Assembly: GCF_903944925.1 (NCBI RefSeq)
Contig: NZ_CAJATU010000170.1
Coordinates: forward strand, 1 to 64,000
Direction: 5' to 3'
DNA: 64,000 bases
Source of the DNA: an uncultured Rhodopila sp.
GTDB taxonomy: Bacteria > Pseudomonadota > Alphaproteobacteria > Acetobacterales > Acetobacteraceae
Part shown: positions 55,581 to 64,000 of the stretch, piece after piece
Layout of the letters: each line of letters begins with the position of its first letter
Position numbering within the stretch: the stretch's first letter is position 1
The notes under the pieces: model-generated
The model's database searches: none
What the model was told of the DNA's origin: nothing
Seen by the model: the letters and a program-made list of their open reading frames with translations, nothing else
Made by a program: the position numbers and the translations under genes

Positions 55581-56519
55581 ATGATGACCGCGGCCCATAT
55601 TCCCGGCTTCCTGGAAACACTCCCGCCATTGCGCGGACGCATCCAGGCCGATGCGCCCCTGGCACCGTTCACCTGGTTCCGGGCCGGCGGCGCGGCCGAG
55701 GCGCTGGTGCGGCCGGCCGATGCGGACGACCTCGCGGCCTTCCTTGGCGCGCTGGCGGGGGAAATACCGGTGCATGTCATCGGCGCCTGTTCGAACCTGA
55801 TCATCCGCGACGGCGGGCTGCCGGGCGTAACGATCCGCCTCGCACGCGGGTTCTCAACCATTACCGCGGAACCGGACGGCATCGTCGCGGGCGCGGCGGC
55901 GCTGGACGTGACGGTGGCTGAGCACGCCGCCGCCGCCGGACTGACCGGGCTGGAGTTCCTCTCGGGCATCCCGGGATCGCTCGGCGGCGCGGTGGCGATG
56001 AACGCAGGAGCGTATGGCGGCGACATGGCCACGGTGGTCGACTGGGCCGAGATCGTCACCCGCACCGGCGAAAAGCTCCGTCTGACCGCGCCTGCGCTGG
56101 CCTTTGCCTACCGCCATGCCGCGTTGCCACCCGGCGCCATCGTCACCCGGGTGCGGCTGCGCGGCCAGCGCGGCGCACCCGCGCTGATCGCGGCGCGCAT
56201 GGCCGAAATCCGCGCCTCGCGTGAGGCGACTCAGCCGATACGCGCCCGCACCGGCGGCTCCACCTTCCGCAATCCCGACGGCCAGAAGGCCTGGGAACTG
56301 ATCGACGCCGCCGGCTGCCGCGGCCTGACCCGCGGCGGTGCGCAGGTGTCGGAGAAGCACTGCAACTTCCTGATCAACACCGGCGATGCGACCGCCGCCG
56401 ATATCGAGGGCCTCGGCGAGGAAGTCCGCCGCCGCGTCCTCGCCGCAACGGGAGTCACCTTGGACTGGGAAATCCGCCGCATCGGTGTCCCCGCCGGCAA
56501 GCCGGAGATCGTCGCATGA
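55581..56519 (+). CDS. murB: UDP-N-acetylenolpyruvoylglucosamine reductase MurB
   Basis: An FAD enzyme that reduces enolpyruvyl-UDP-GlcNAc to UDP-MurNAc. The 312-residue type I-like product has TWFRAGGAAEALVRP, GACSNLIIRDGGLPG, GIPGSLGGAVAMNAGAYGG (FAD loop), GGSTFRNPDG, and the C-terminal SEKHCNFLINTGDATAADI. ATG 55581 is followed by a second ATG at 55584. Overlaps ddl by 4 bp. Confidence 0.97.
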   Translation: MMTAAHIPGFLETLPPLRGRIQADAPLAPFTWFRAGGAAEALVRPADADDLAAFLGALAGEIPVHVIGACSNLIIRDGGLPGVTIRLARGFSTITAEPDGIVAGAAALDVTVAEHAAAAGLTGLEFLSGIPGSLGGAVAMNAGAYGGDMATVVDWAEIVTRTGEKLRLTAPALAFAYRHAALPPGAIVTRVRLRGQRGAPALIAARMAEIRASREATQPIRARTGGSTFRNPDGQKAWELIDAAGCRGLTRGGAQVSEKHCNFLINTGDATAADIEGLGEEVRRRVLAATGVTLDWEIRRIGVPAGKPEIVA

Positions 56520-57436
56520 CCCGCGTCGTCGTCCTCTATGGCGGCATCTCCGCCGAACGCGAGGTCAGCCTCGCCAGTGGCATCCAGGTGATCGCCGCGC
56601 TGCGCGAATCCGGCTTCGAGGTCACCCCGCTGGATGTCGGGCACGACCTCGGCGCGGTGATCGCCGCGCTGTCGCCGAAGCCCGACGTGGTGTTCAACGC
56701 GCTGCACGGCCGCTTCGGCGAGGACGGCGCGATCCAGGGCGTGCTCGACTGGCTGGGCATTCCCTATACCCATTCCGGCGTGCGCGCCTCCGCCGTGGCG
56801 ATGGACAAGGAGGCGGCGAAGGCGCTGTTCGCATCCGCCGGTTTGCCCGTTGCCGCCGGCCGGATGGTGTCGATCGCGGAGCTTGCAGCCGGCGATCCGC
56901 TGCCGCTGCCCTATGTCATCAAGCCGGTGAACGAGGGATCGTCCGTCGGCGTCACCGTGGTGCGCGGCGGCGACAACCGGCGCGCCGCGATTGCGCGCGG
57001 CTGGACCTTCGGCCCGCGCGCCATGGTCGAAGCTTATATCCCCGGCCGCGAGCTGACTGTCGCGGTGCTGGACGACCGCGCTTTGGCGGTGACCGAAATC
57101 CGCGCCGTCGCCGGTGCCTTCTACGACTATGAATCGAAATATTCCGACGGCGGCTCGCGCCACATCATCCCGGCAGAGGTCCATCCCGACACCTACGCCC
57201 GGGCGATGCAGATGGCCGTCGCGGCGCATCGCGCCATCGGCTGCCGCGGCGCCACCCGCGCCGACTTCCGCTACGACGACACGCAGGGCGAACCCGGCCG
57301 CCTGGTGCTGCTGGAGATCAACACCCAGCCCGGCATGACGCCTGTGTCCTTGCTGCCGGAACAGGCGGCGTTTTGCGGGATCAGCTTCCCGCAGCTCTGC
57401 ACCTGGATGGTGGAGAACGCCGCATGCCGCGCGTAG
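56516..57436 (+). CDS. ddl: D-alanine--D-alanine ligase Ddl
   Basis: Makes D-Ala-D-Ala for MurF. The 306-residue ATP-grasp enzyme has VLYGGISAEREVSLASG, ALHGRFGEDGAIQGVLDWLGIPYTHSGV, VIKPVNEGSSVGV, ADFRYD and EINTQPGMTPVSLLPEQAAFCGISF. Length is normal. Overlaps ftsQ by 13 bp. Confidence 0.97.
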   Translation: MTRVVVLYGGISAEREVSLASGIQVIAALRESGFEVTPLDVGHDLGAVIAALSPKPDVVFNALHGRFGEDGAIQGVLDWLGIPYTHSGVRASAVAMDKEAAKALFASAGLPVAAGRMVSIAELAAGDPLPLPYVIKPVNEGSSVGVTVVRGGDNRRAAIARGWTFGPRAMVEAYIPGRELTVAVLDDRALAVTEIRAVAGAFYDYESKYSDGGSRHIIPAEVHPDTYARAMQMAVAAHRAIGCRGATRADFRYDDTQGEPGRLVLLEINTQPGMTPVSLLPEQAAFCGISFPQLCTWMVENAACRA

Positions 57437-58329
57437 GCCGCTCCCCGCGCAACTCGCTGAACGATCGTCCCTCGGCGTGGCGGCTGATGCTGCGGCGCCA
57501 GCGCCGCCTGCTCTGGCCCGCCGTCGTGCTGGGCTGCGCCGGGGTGGCGGGCATATTGATCACCTCCGCGGTGCATTCGCTGGGCGGCGGCGTGTCCGGC
57601 AATGCCATGTCCAGCCTGCGCGAAAAGCTCGGCAACGCCACCGCTGCCTCCGGCCTGCGGGTGACCGACGTGGTGATCGAAGGGCGGGGCAATACGCCGG
57701 AAAACCTGCTGCGCTCCGCGCTCGGCGTCAGCAAGGGCGACCCGATCCTCGGCTTTTCGCTGGAGCAGGCGCGGGCGCGAATCGAGACTCTGTCCTGGGT
57801 CGAGCACGCCACCGTCGAGCGCCGCCTGCCCGGCACCGTTGTGGTCTACCTGCAGGAGCGCGCGCCGTTCGCGATCTGGCAGAACCAGGGGAAATACGTG
57901 CTGGTCGATCGCGTCGGCCAGGTCGTCACCAACCAGGACGTCTCGCAGTTCAAGAAGCTGCCGCAGATCGTCGGTGCGGGCGCCCCGGGCGCCGCGGCGG
58001 AACTGCTCGATGCGCTCACCGAGCGTCCCGCGCTGGCCGAAAAAGTCGCCGCCAGCGTGCGCGTGGGTGAGCGCCGCTGGAACCTGGTGATGGGCAACGG
58101 CATCGAGGTGATGCTGCCGGAAGGGCACGTCGCCGCCGCGCTGGATCGCCTGATCCAGTTGCAGCGCGACCACGCCGTGCTCGACCGTCCGCTGGCCGCG
58201 ATCGATCTGCGCCTGCCGGATCGCCTGGTGATGCGGCCGCGCGCCGAAGCCAAGGACGGCACGGTAACGCCGCCGCTGCCGCCTGCCGGAGCGCCGACGG
58301 TGCCCGTTATCGCCAAGAAACCAACCTGA
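57424..58329 (+). CDS. ftsQ: Cell division protein FtsQ
   Basis: A bitopic division protein linking FtsA/Z to FtsL/B. The 301-residue product has a basic cytosolic N-terminus, one TM helix (about 29-48), a POTRA domain (LRVTDVVIEGRGNTPENLLRSALGVSKGDPILGFSLEQARARIETLSWVEHATVERRLPGTVVVYLQERAPFAIW) and a beta-rich FtsQ domain. A Pro/Ala-rich tail of about 35 residues ends the protein. ATG 57424 lies inside the end of ddl. Confidence 0.95.
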   Translation: MPRVGRSPRNSLNDRPSAWRLMLRRQRRLLWPAVVLGCAGVAGILITSAVHSLGGGVSGNAMSSLREKLGNATAASGLRVTDVVIEGRGNTPENLLRSALGVSKGDPILGFSLEQARARIETLSWVEHATVERRLPGTVVVYLQERAPFAIWQNQGKYVLVDRVGQVVTNQDVSQFKKLPQIVGAGAPGAAAELLDALTERPALAEKVAASVRVGERRWNLVMGNGIEVMLPEGHVAAALDRLIQLQRDHAVLDRPLAAIDLRLPDRLVMRPRAEAKDGTVTPPLPPAGAPTVPVIAKKPT

Positions 58330-58342
58330 GGAGCACGAACGG

Positions 58343-59644
58343 ATGGCAGACAATCCCCGCCGCGTGCTTCCGCCGCCCGAAACCGGGCCGCCCGAGATCG
58401 ATGTGTCGCGGCACCATCGCGCCGGTCACTTCGGTGTCGTCGATATCGGCACCACGAAAATCGCCTGCCTGATTGGCCGCGTCGAAAGCGACGGCACGCC
58501 GCGCGTGCTGGGCTTCGGCTGGCAGAAGGGCCGGGGCGTCAACGGCGGCGACATCACCGACATCGATGCGGCGGTGAAAGCCATCCGCACCTGTGTCGGC
58601 CAGGCCGAGGACATGGCCGATGTCCGGCTGCGCTCGGTGACCGTGAACCTGAGCTGCGGCCAGCCGGAATCGCGCCTGTTCAGCGTGCAATGGCCCGTCG
58701 GCGGCCGGGCGGTGACCGAAAACGACGTGCGCGGCGTGGTCAATGAGGGCCGCGGCCGCGCGGAGGTGGACGGGCGCGAGCCGATCCATGTGCTGCCGCT
58801 GAATTTTGCGGTGGACGCGACGGATCATGTGGCGGACCCGCGCGGCCTGTTCTGCGGCGTATTGAATGCGCGGCTGCACGTGATCGATGCGGCGGCGACC
58901 TCGCTGCACACGCTGGAAGCCTGCATGGCGCGCTGCGAGCTGGAGATCGAGGATCTCGTTTCTGCGCCGCTGGCCGCCGGCCTGTCGAGCCTGGTGCGCG
59001 AAGAGCGCGAGCTTGGTGCGACGGTGATCGACATGGGCGGCGGCACGACGGGGATGGCGGTCTACGCCGACAACCAGATCATGCACACGTCGCAGCTTGC
59101 CATCGGCGGGCTGCATGTCACCAAGGACCTGGCCATCGGCCTGTCGACAACGCTGGTTCATGCCGAACGGCTGAAGACGTTGTACGGCAATGTCGAAGCC
59201 AGTCCCGATGATGAGCGGGAACTGCTTCCGGTTCCGCTTGTCGGGGAAGAAGACCATCAGCTCGCGAAAGTGCCGCGCAGCATGGTGGTCAACATCATCC
59301 GCCCGCGGATCGAGGAAACCTTTGAGTATATCAGGGACCGCCTCGATTCGTCGGGTCTGGGACGCGCCGCCGGCAATCGGGTGGTGCTGACCGGTGGCGC
59401 ATGCCAGTTGCCCGGCGTGCGCGAAATGGCGGCCCGGATGCTGGGCCGCCAGGTGCGACTGGGCCGCCCGGCGACGCTGCGCGGCTTGCCTGAACTAGCC
59501 TCCGGACCGGCGTTTTCGACCGCCGCGGGACTGCTCGCCTGGGCGGCCGGCGACGGGCGAACGTTTCACGACATGAATCTGGAGGGAGAGCCGCCGGCCG
59601 GGTTCTTCCGCCGCCTGGTCAATTTTTTGAAAGAACGTGTCTGA
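58343..59644 (+). CDS. ftsA: Cell division protein FtsA
   Basis: Actin-like ATPase that tethers FtsZ to the membrane. The 433-residue product carries VVDIGTTKIACLIG (phosphate 1 loop, 32-45), TVIDMGGGTTGMAVY (phosphate 2), LTGGACQLPGV (adenosine loop) and a C-terminal amphipathic membrane helix (GFFRRLVNFLKERV). The N-terminus has about 28 extra residues before the first strand. GAGGAG lies upstream. Confidence 0.96.
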   Translation: MADNPRRVLPPPETGPPEIDVSRHHRAGHFGVVDIGTTKIACLIGRVESDGTPRVLGFGWQKGRGVNGGDITDIDAAVKAIRTCVGQAEDMADVRLRSVTVNLSCGQPESRLFSVQWPVGGRAVTENDVRGVVNEGRGRAEVDGREPIHVLPLNFAVDATDHVADPRGLFCGVLNARLHVIDAAATSLHTLEACMARCELEIEDLVSAPLAAGLSSLVREERELGATVIDMGGGTTGMAVYADNQIMHTSQLAIGGLHVTKDLAIGLSTTLVHAERLKTLYGNVEASPDDERELLPVPLVGEEDHQLAKVPRSMVVNIIRPRIEETFEYIRDRLDSSGLGRAAGNRVVLTGGACQLPGVREMAARMLGRQVRLGRPATLRGLPELASGPAFSTAAGLLAWAAGDGRTFHDMNLEGEPPAGFFRRLVNFLKERV

Positions 59645-59718
59645 TCTGCCGCGAATCGACCGCCGACTGGTAACAAGAACCTTACAGCCGTACCCGTAGC
59701 ACGGGGGAGAGAGCCAAA
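59645..59718 (+). promoter_or_regulatory. ftsA-ftsZ spacer with strong ribosome site and one GANTC site
   Basis: A 74-bp spacer, one of the larger in the cluster. It holds GGGGGAGAG before the ftsZ ATG and a GAATC (CcrM site) at 59653. A dedicated ftsZ promoter is possible but cannot be shown from the sequence. Confidence 0.4.
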
Positions 59719-61287
59719 ATGACCCTTAACCTGACGATACCGCCGATGAGCCACACCGATTTTTCACCGCGCATCACCGTCATCGGAGTCGGTGGCGGCG
59801 GCACCAACGCAGTCGACAACATGATCGCCGCCAACCTTCAGGGCGTCGAATTCGTCGTTGCCAATACAGATGCCCAGCAGTTGATGCACAGCCGGGCTGA
59901 CCGCCGAATCCAGCTTGGCCCGCACATCACCCAGGGCCTTGGCGCCGGAGCAAAGCCGGAGATCGGCAAGGCGGCGGCGGAAGAAGCCGCCGACGAACTG
60001 TATAGGCATCTGGATGGCGCCCACATGGTGTTCATCACCGCCGGCATGGGCGGCGGTACCGGCACGGGTGCTGCTCCGGTCATCGCGCGCATGGCGCGGG
60101 AGCGGAACATCCTGACCGTCGGCGTTGTAACGAAGCCGTTCGGCTTCGAAGGCGTCCGTCGCGCCCGGTCCGCGGACCAGGGCATCGAAGAACTGCAGCA
60201 GTATGTCGACACGCTGATCGTCATCCCGAACCAGAACCTGTTCAGGATGGCAAACGAGCGCACCACTTGGCGCGACGCCTTCAAGATGGCCGACCAGGTG
60301 CTTTACATGGGCGTGCGCGGGGTCACCGACCTGATGATGGTGCACGGGCTGGTCAATCTCGACTTTGCCGATATCCGCACGGTGATGGCGGAAATGGGCA
60401 AGGCGATGATGGGCACGGGTGAGGCCGAGGGCGAGAATCGCGCCATCAAGGCCGCCGAAGCCGCCATCAACAACCCGCTGCTGGAAGACACCAGCATGTC
60501 GGGCGCGCGCGGCCTGCTGATCAACATCACCGGCGGCGAGGACCTGACATTGTTCGAGGTCGATGAGGCCGCGAACCGCATCCGCCAGGAAGTGGATGAG
60601 GAAGCCAACGTGATCTTCGGCTCCGCTGTCGATGAAACCCTGACCGGGCGAATCCGGGTGTCCGTCGTGGCGACCGGTATCGACTCGCAAAAGGCCGTAG
60701 AGCAGCAGCCGCGGCCGAAGCTGGTGGCGGTTGGCGGCGGCGCCGCTCCGGCACCGCAGCCGATACTGGTGCGCGGCGTGGCGCAGCAGCCAATCCTGAC
60801 AACCGCGGGTGTGCATGCGGTGTCGCCGTCGGCGTCGCCGCTGCGGCATCCCTCGCACGACACGGAATCCATCGGCAATACCGCTGTGGCGATGGAGGCT
60901 CCGTTGCAGCAGCCGGCGCTGCAGCAGCGTCCGGTGCAGACCCGGCCGCCGCAGTTCCAGCCGCAGCCGATTGTGCAGCCGGCGTCGCGGGCGACCCTGT
61001 TTGCCGATGCGCAGCGTCCGGCGTCGATGCCGCCTTCCAACGGGCAGAGCTATGCGGCGCCCGACAACGGGCGGCCGAGTCTGTTCAATACGGTGACCGG
61101 AGCGTTTCGCCGCCGCGCCGTGGCCCCGCCGCAGGCTGCCGCCTTGCAGCAGCCGCAACCGGTGCGCCGGAATTTGGCGGTCGATGAGTACCAGCCTGAG
61201 GCGCCGCGGGTTTCGGTGCAGCAGACTTCGGCCGCGGAAGAAACCGGTATCGAGATCCCGGCCTTCCTGCGGCGGCAGTCTTCCTGA
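59719..61287 (+). CDS. ftsZ: Cell division protein FtsZ
   Basis: Tubulin-like GTPase of the Z ring. The 522-residue product has the GTP loops [10 protein letters not shown] at 23-32 and GGGTGTG at 111-117, with the T7 loop region [11 protein letters not shown]. The globular domain ends near 330; then comes a Gln/Pro/Arg-rich linker of about 180 residues, and the conserved C-terminal peptide [11 protein letters not shown] that binds FtsA. Total length is above the usual 380-ish of enterobacteria but long linkers are known in alphaproteobacteria. A hairpin terminator follows. Confidence 0.98.
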   Translation: MTLNLTIPPMSHTDFSPRITVIGVGGGGTNAVDNMIAANLQGVEFVVANTDAQQLMHSRADRRIQLGPHITQGLGAGAKPEIGKAAAEEAADELYRHLDGAHMVFITAGMGGGTGTGAAPVIARMARERNILTVGVVTKPFGFEGVRRARSADQGIEELQQYVDTLIVIPNQNLFRMANERTTWRDAFKMADQVLYMGVRGVTDLMMVHGLVNLDFADIRTVMAEMGKAMMGTGEAEGENRAIKAAEAAINNPLLEDTSMSGARGLLINITGGEDLTLFEVDEAANRIRQEVDEEANVIFGSAVDETLTGRIRVSVVATGIDSQKAVEQQPRPKLVAVGGGAAPAPQPILVRGVAQQPILTTAGVHAVSPSASPLRHPSHDTESIGNTAVAMEAPLQQPALQQRPVQTRPPQFQPQPIVQPASRATLFADAQRPASMPPSNGQSYAAPDNGRPSLFNTVTGAFRRRAVAPPQAAALQQPQPVRRNLAVDEYQPEAPRVSVQQTSAAEETGIEIPAFLRRQSS

Positions 61288-61293
61288 AGTGCA

Positions 61294-61318
61294 GGCGGGA
61301 CCCTGTCAGGGTCCCGCC
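61294..61318. terminator. Hairpin terminator after ftsZ
   Basis: A perfect 10-bp stem (GGCGGGACCC and complement, loop TGTCA) lies 6 bp after the ftsZ stop and 29 bp from the convergent acetyltransferase stop. No poly-T follows, so it may be bidirectional and partly Rho-dependent. Confidence 0.65.
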
Positions 61319-61347
61319 CTAACGCCGGCCGGCGTCCCCGCTTCGGC

Positions 61348-61866
61348 TCAAACCGCCACGCCCATCCCGGGACGCGGGTGCACCCAGACATCCGATCCGA
61401 AGCCGCGCAGCACGATCGCGCCGTCCCGCACCGCGCCCAGCTTTTCCGCGACGCGCCTGGAGCGGGCGTTCTCCGGCAGGATGTAGCTGACCAGCCGTTC
61501 CGGGGCGAAGTTCGCAAACATCCAATCGCGCACGCACATCGCCGCTTCGGTGGCGAGACCGTTTCCCCATAGCGGCGCCGCAATGATCCAGGCGAGTTCC
61601 GGTTCAGGCCAATCGGCCGGATGCAGGATTCCCACCCGGCCCGCGAATCGGCCGCCGAGCTCTACCGCGAACAGTCCGTAGCCGCGCAGCGCCCACTGGC
61701 CGAGGATGGTTTCCATCTGCGACCATGTCTGTTCGCGGCTCAACACCGCACCGCCAAGCCATCGGCGCACCGCCGCATCGGTGTTCAGTTCGGCAAACGC
61801 ATCCCAGTCGGCGGCCTCGAAGCCCCGCAGCACGAGACGTGGCGTGGTCAGGACCGGTATCTGCAT
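61348..61866 (-). CDS. GNAT-family N-acetyltransferase (RimJ/RimL-like)
   Basis: A 172-residue acetyltransferase. It opens TTPRLVLRGFEAADWDAFAEL and has GRFAGRVGIL, the CoA-binding WGNGLATEA, and ENARSRRVAEKLGA, the usual GNAT blocks. Substrate (ribosomal protein N-terminus, antibiotic or small molecule) unknown. The ATG at 61866 is preferred to 61905. Convergent with ftsZ. In many alphaproteobacteria lpxC follows ftsZ; here it does not. Confidence 0.87.
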   Translation of the reverse strand: MQIPVLTTPRLVLRGFEAADWDAFAELNTDAAVRRWLGGAVLSREQTWSQMETILGQWALRGYGLFAVELGGRFAGRVGILHPADWPEPELAWIIAAPLWGNGLATEAAMCVRDWMFANFAPERLVSYILPENARSRRVAEKLGAVRDGAIVLRGFGSDVWVHPRPGMGVAV

Positions 61867-62562
61867 GGTCAGCCCACTCTCTTGGAAAACCGCCGGACGG
61901 GTCAATCGCCGGGTGTATCGCCTGCCGGACCCGTACGCGTTTGAGCCGGCTGGATATCACAAATGTTTGACGATTGTAACCAAAACCGTCGCTTCGAGCC
62001 TGGCAGCGACATCTGGCGTTGCGGGCGCAGGGAACGCAACAGAAGGGCCGCGACTGTTGCCGGTTTTCGCGCGGTGTCGCGGTTTTGGTCTCGGGGCGCG
62101 GTCGTCGCTCACGGTCCGGGCCGCACCGCCCGGCCGCGTACTGACCACGGTGTGCCTTGGCCGGCAAGCCGATCAAGCACTTGGAAAAGAACGCGCCTTA
62201 CCCGCGTGGGTTGTCCGGGGGAAGCCGCTGGCCAGCGACCGGGCGCGACCCCGGCGCCTGGAATTCCGGTTGATCGACCAAGCCGCTTAGCTGACGGCGG
62301 ACAAACGGTCCCGCCCGCTTGACTGCCCCCGCTCCGGTGGCATCAGGGCAACTCCGGTCCGGCTGGCTTCCCGACACCTCCGAAAAGCCTCGAAATCCAG
62401 GCGCAAGGCCGCATGTGACTGCTTTGCAACAGTGTGGCTCAATCGATGCGCCGCCTCTCGCTATTGGCCGGCGAGGTGGGTATAGGGACTTCAGCGAATG
62501 AGCGGGTCTTCGCATAAGTTCCGGACCTGTTGCGTGACGTAGATAAACTAAGGAGAGGTTGT
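61867..62562. other. Gene-free spacer upstream of the OmpA gene
   Basis: Nearly 700 bp without a supportable gene. Frames in all six directions are short and lack known motifs or codon bias. It contains the divergent promoters of the acetyltransferase (minus) and the OmpA gene (plus); only the AAGGAGAGG ribosome site of OmpA (about 62550) is clear. Confidence 0.4.
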
Positions 62563-63714
62563 ATGAAATTCCGCAATGCTTTGGTGGCGGCCACGATGCT
62601 GGCGCTGCCGCTCGCGGCCAACGCCCAGCCGGTGACGGGACTTTACGTTGGTGCCGGAGTTGGGCCTGACTTCCAGTTGAACACCGATGTCAAGAACCTG
62701 CAGGTCGGCTCCGGACCGCTCGGCGGCCTGTCCACCTCCGGCAAAGAGAAATACAGCACCGGCTTCGCCGGCCTCGCCAGCGTCGGCTATGGCCTCGGCA
62801 ACGGGTTCCGGGCTGAAGTTGAGGGCAACTATCGCCAGACCAACGGCAACGGCTTCACCGGATTCACCCGCTTTGGCGGCTTCAACGGCGGTGGCCAGCA
62901 GCAAAAATATGGCGCCATGGTCAATGGCCTGTATGACTTCGTCGGCCTGATCCCGGTGGTTCAGCCCTATGTCGGCGCCGGCGTCGGCATTCAGTGGGTC
63001 GACAACAACACCCATGCCTATAACACCAACCAGGTGTCCGTCCGCGGGTTGACCTTCAATCCGGGCACGCTTGACGCCTCCAGCCAGGGCACCAAAGCGG
63101 TGTTCGCTTACCAGGCGATCATCGGTGCTGCGATTCCGATCGAGGCCGTTCCCGGTTTGGCTCTGACGGCTGAATATCGCTTCCTCGGCACGGCCGGCAA
63201 TCGTTCGCAGTCGGCGACCTGGTCGGGGCAGTCAACCACCGCGAAGACCGCCACAGCCGTTCCGGGCAACGCGCAATTTGGCCCGACCTACGACAACTCC
63301 ATCCTGTTCGGCGTGCGCTACAACTTCGGCGTCGCCCCGGCTCCGGTGGCTCCGGCTCCGGCAGCGGTTGCCCCGTCGCCGGTTTCCCGCTCCTACCTGG
63401 TGTTCTTCGATTGGGACAAGTACAGCCTGACCGAGCGCGCTCGCCAGATCGTCTCGGAAGCGGCGGCGAACTCGACCAAGGTGCAGTACACCCGGCTTGA
63501 GGTTAACGGCTACACCGACACGTCGGGCAGCGCCAAGTACAACATGGGCCTGTCCGTGCGTCGCGCCCAGGCCGTGGCTGCGGAACTGGTCAAGGACGGC
63601 GTGCCGAAGAGCGCCATCTCGATCCAGGGCTTCGGCGAAACCCACCTGCTGGTGCCGACCGGCCCGAACGTTCGTGAGCCGCAGAACCGCCGCGTCGAAA
63701 TCATCATCAAGTAG
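62563..63714 (+). CDS. ompA: OmpA-family outer-membrane protein
   Basis: A 383-residue protein: signal peptide (MKFRNALVAATMLALPLAANA, cut before QP), an 8-stranded beta-barrel of about 230 residues ending in FGVRYNFGV, a Pro/Ala linker (APAPVAPAPAAVAPSP), and a C-terminal OmpA domain (FFDWDKYSLTERARQIV, VNGYTDTSGSAKYNMGLSVRRAQAV, GFGETHLLVPT, NRRVEIIIK) that binds peptidoglycan meso-DAP. Codon use and the near-perfect AAGGAGAGG before ATG 62563 suggest high expression. An upstream in-frame start at 62530 lacks this. Confidence 0.96.
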   Translation: MKFRNALVAATMLALPLAANAQPVTGLYVGAGVGPDFQLNTDVKNLQVGSGPLGGLSTSGKEKYSTGFAGLASVGYGLGNGFRAEVEGNYRQTNGNGFTGFTRFGGFNGGGQQQKYGAMVNGLYDFVGLIPVVQPYVGAGVGIQWVDNNTHAYNTNQVSVRGLTFNPGTLDASSQGTKAVFAYQAIIGAAIPIEAVPGLALTAEYRFLGTAGNRSQSATWSGQSTTAKTATAVPGNAQFGPTYDNSILFGVRYNFGVAPAPVAPAPAAVAPSPVSRSYLVFFDWDKYSLTERARQIVSEAAANSTKVQYTRLEVNGYTDTSGSAKYNMGLSVRRAQAVAAELVKDGVPKSAISIQGFGETHLLVPTGPNVREPQNRRVEIIIK

Positions 63715-63739
63715 ATTTCGGATAACACGCGACAAGAAT

Positions 63740-63767
63740 GGGGCGCCTCCGGGCGCCCCTTTTTTTT
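63740..63767 (+). terminator. Rho-independent terminator after ompA
   Basis: An 8-bp GC stem (GGGGCGCC/GGCGCCCC, loop TCCG) followed by eight T's, 26 bp after the ompA stop. It is the clearest intrinsic terminator in the window. Confidence 0.97.
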
Positions 63768-63799
63768 GTCTTAGCCGGTTGCCTGCCGCGCGCCGATGG

Positions 63800-64000
63800 T
63801 CAGAACGAGCCGCAGACGTGCTCGACCGTCATGCCGACGCGTTGCTGCTGAAACCGGAGCTGGTACGCGCTCCGAATGCGATCGATCGCATCAAAGCTCG
63901 CCGGCGTGTCGGGCAGGGCCGCCAGCAGCACTTTGGTCGCCTCCCGGGTCGTCTTGTGCGTTACGGGATTCATCCACCCGCCGCCCGCATCGAACACCGT
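63800..64000 (-). CDS. C-terminal part of an unidentified protein (cut by window end)
   Basis: A minus-strand frame is open from the right edge to the stop at 63800. The last 66 residues include GGWMNPVTHKTTREATKVLLAALPDTPASFDAIDRIRSAYQLRFQQQRVGMTVEHVCGSF. I do not recognise the family. The sequence has protein-like helices and no internal stop, and the reverse-facing position after the ompA terminator is consistent with a separate gene. A GTG at 63997 could be a start, but the frame continues past the edge. Confidence 0.5.
   Translation of the reverse strand, partial: TVFDAGGGWMNPVTHKTTREATKVLLAALPDTPASFDAIDRIRSAYQLRFQQQRVGMTVEHVCGSF

Noticed and set aside
61957-62515. Several 60-110 codon frames in the spacer before ompA
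   Set aside because: Arg/Pro/Ala-biased with no ribosome site or family; considered shadows of GC-rich sequence.
1-64000. tRNA, 5S/16S/23S rRNA or tmRNA genes
   Set aside because: I looked for T-loop GGTTCGAATC-like motifs and rRNA landmarks and found none I could support; a full tRNAscan would be needed to exclude one.
1-64000. Prophage, IS element or integrase
   Set aside because: No transposase, integrase, capsid or terminase motif is seen in any frame; the S24 repressor alone is not enough.
1-64000. Large undescribed defence or biosynthetic cluster
   Set aside because: The genes are mostly core housekeeping; only TA relics and single accessory genes were found, so I do not claim a new system.

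Overview
This window is high-GC, tightly packed chromosomal DNA from a Gram-negative alphaproteobacterium. I infer Rhodospirillales, most likely Acetobacteraceae-like. The grounds are the MurE DNPR motif (meso-diaminopimelate wall), an outer-membrane OmpA protein, heptose and lipoprotein maturation genes, adrenodoxin-type ferredoxin, UbiK, a COQ9/TetR-like protein beside proC, and REP-type palindromes built on GTCATGGCCGGGC. The genus cannot be fixed by eye.

Layout. 1-6.7 kb: the tail of an unidentified gene, priA, a methyltransferase, panD (minus), a damaged GxxExxY gene, and a divergent SDR / fumarase-superfamily lyase pair. 6.7-16.9 kb: an RTX-like beta-roll protein, dgoK, pgeF, a lipoprotein, an HTH-S24 repressor, a single-domain receiver, a DODA-type dioxygenase, then midA, lgt and hldD on the minus strand. 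17-21.5 kb: a plus-strand housekeeping run (ubiK, ybjN-like, proC, TetR/COQ9-like, inositol-phosphatase family, phzF-like). 21.5-24.5 kb: a VapBC pair with a frameshifted antitoxin, and a hybrid histidine kinase. 24.7-36 kb: pdxJ, a polysaccharide flippase, a small membrane protein, a phosphatase/ABC-exporter group interrupted by an orphan antitoxin, a protein phosphatase, a TIGR03087-type glycosyltransferase, tyrS/anmK divergent, and an alpha/beta hydrolase. 36.7-40.9 kb: iscR, two tandem cysteine desulfurases, ferredoxin and mnmA, which look like one sulfur-mobilisation operon. 41.2-41.6 kb: the RNase P RNA gene.

42.0-61.3 kb: a nearly complete dcw (division and cell wall) cluster: mraZ, rsmH, ftsL, ftsI, murE, murF, mraY, murD, ftsW, murG, murC, murB, ddl, ftsQ, ftsA, ftsZ. 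Most junctions overlap by 4 bp or so, which implies translational coupling. MurC-F, MraY and MurG make lipid II, Ddl supplies D-Ala-D-Ala, and FtsQ/L/I/W/A/Z build the septum. Upstream is a regulatory stretch with three MraZ boxes at exact 10-bp spacing, a cluster of DnaA-box-like sites, a 16-bp perfect palindrome and three GANTC sites. The only large gap inside the cluster, murC-murB, is filled with REP-like palindromes. After ftsZ come a GNAT acetyltransferase, an OmpA porin-like protein with a textbook terminator, and a truncated gene at the window edge.

Most of the window is core metabolism and division. I see no CRISPR array, no prophage and no intact transposon, and I do not see a convincing undescribed multi-gene system. 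The most interesting signals are the regulatory region ahead of mraZ, the long proline/alanine-rich FtsL tail, the tandem desulfurases without IscU, and several small repeats and decaying toxin-antitoxin loci.
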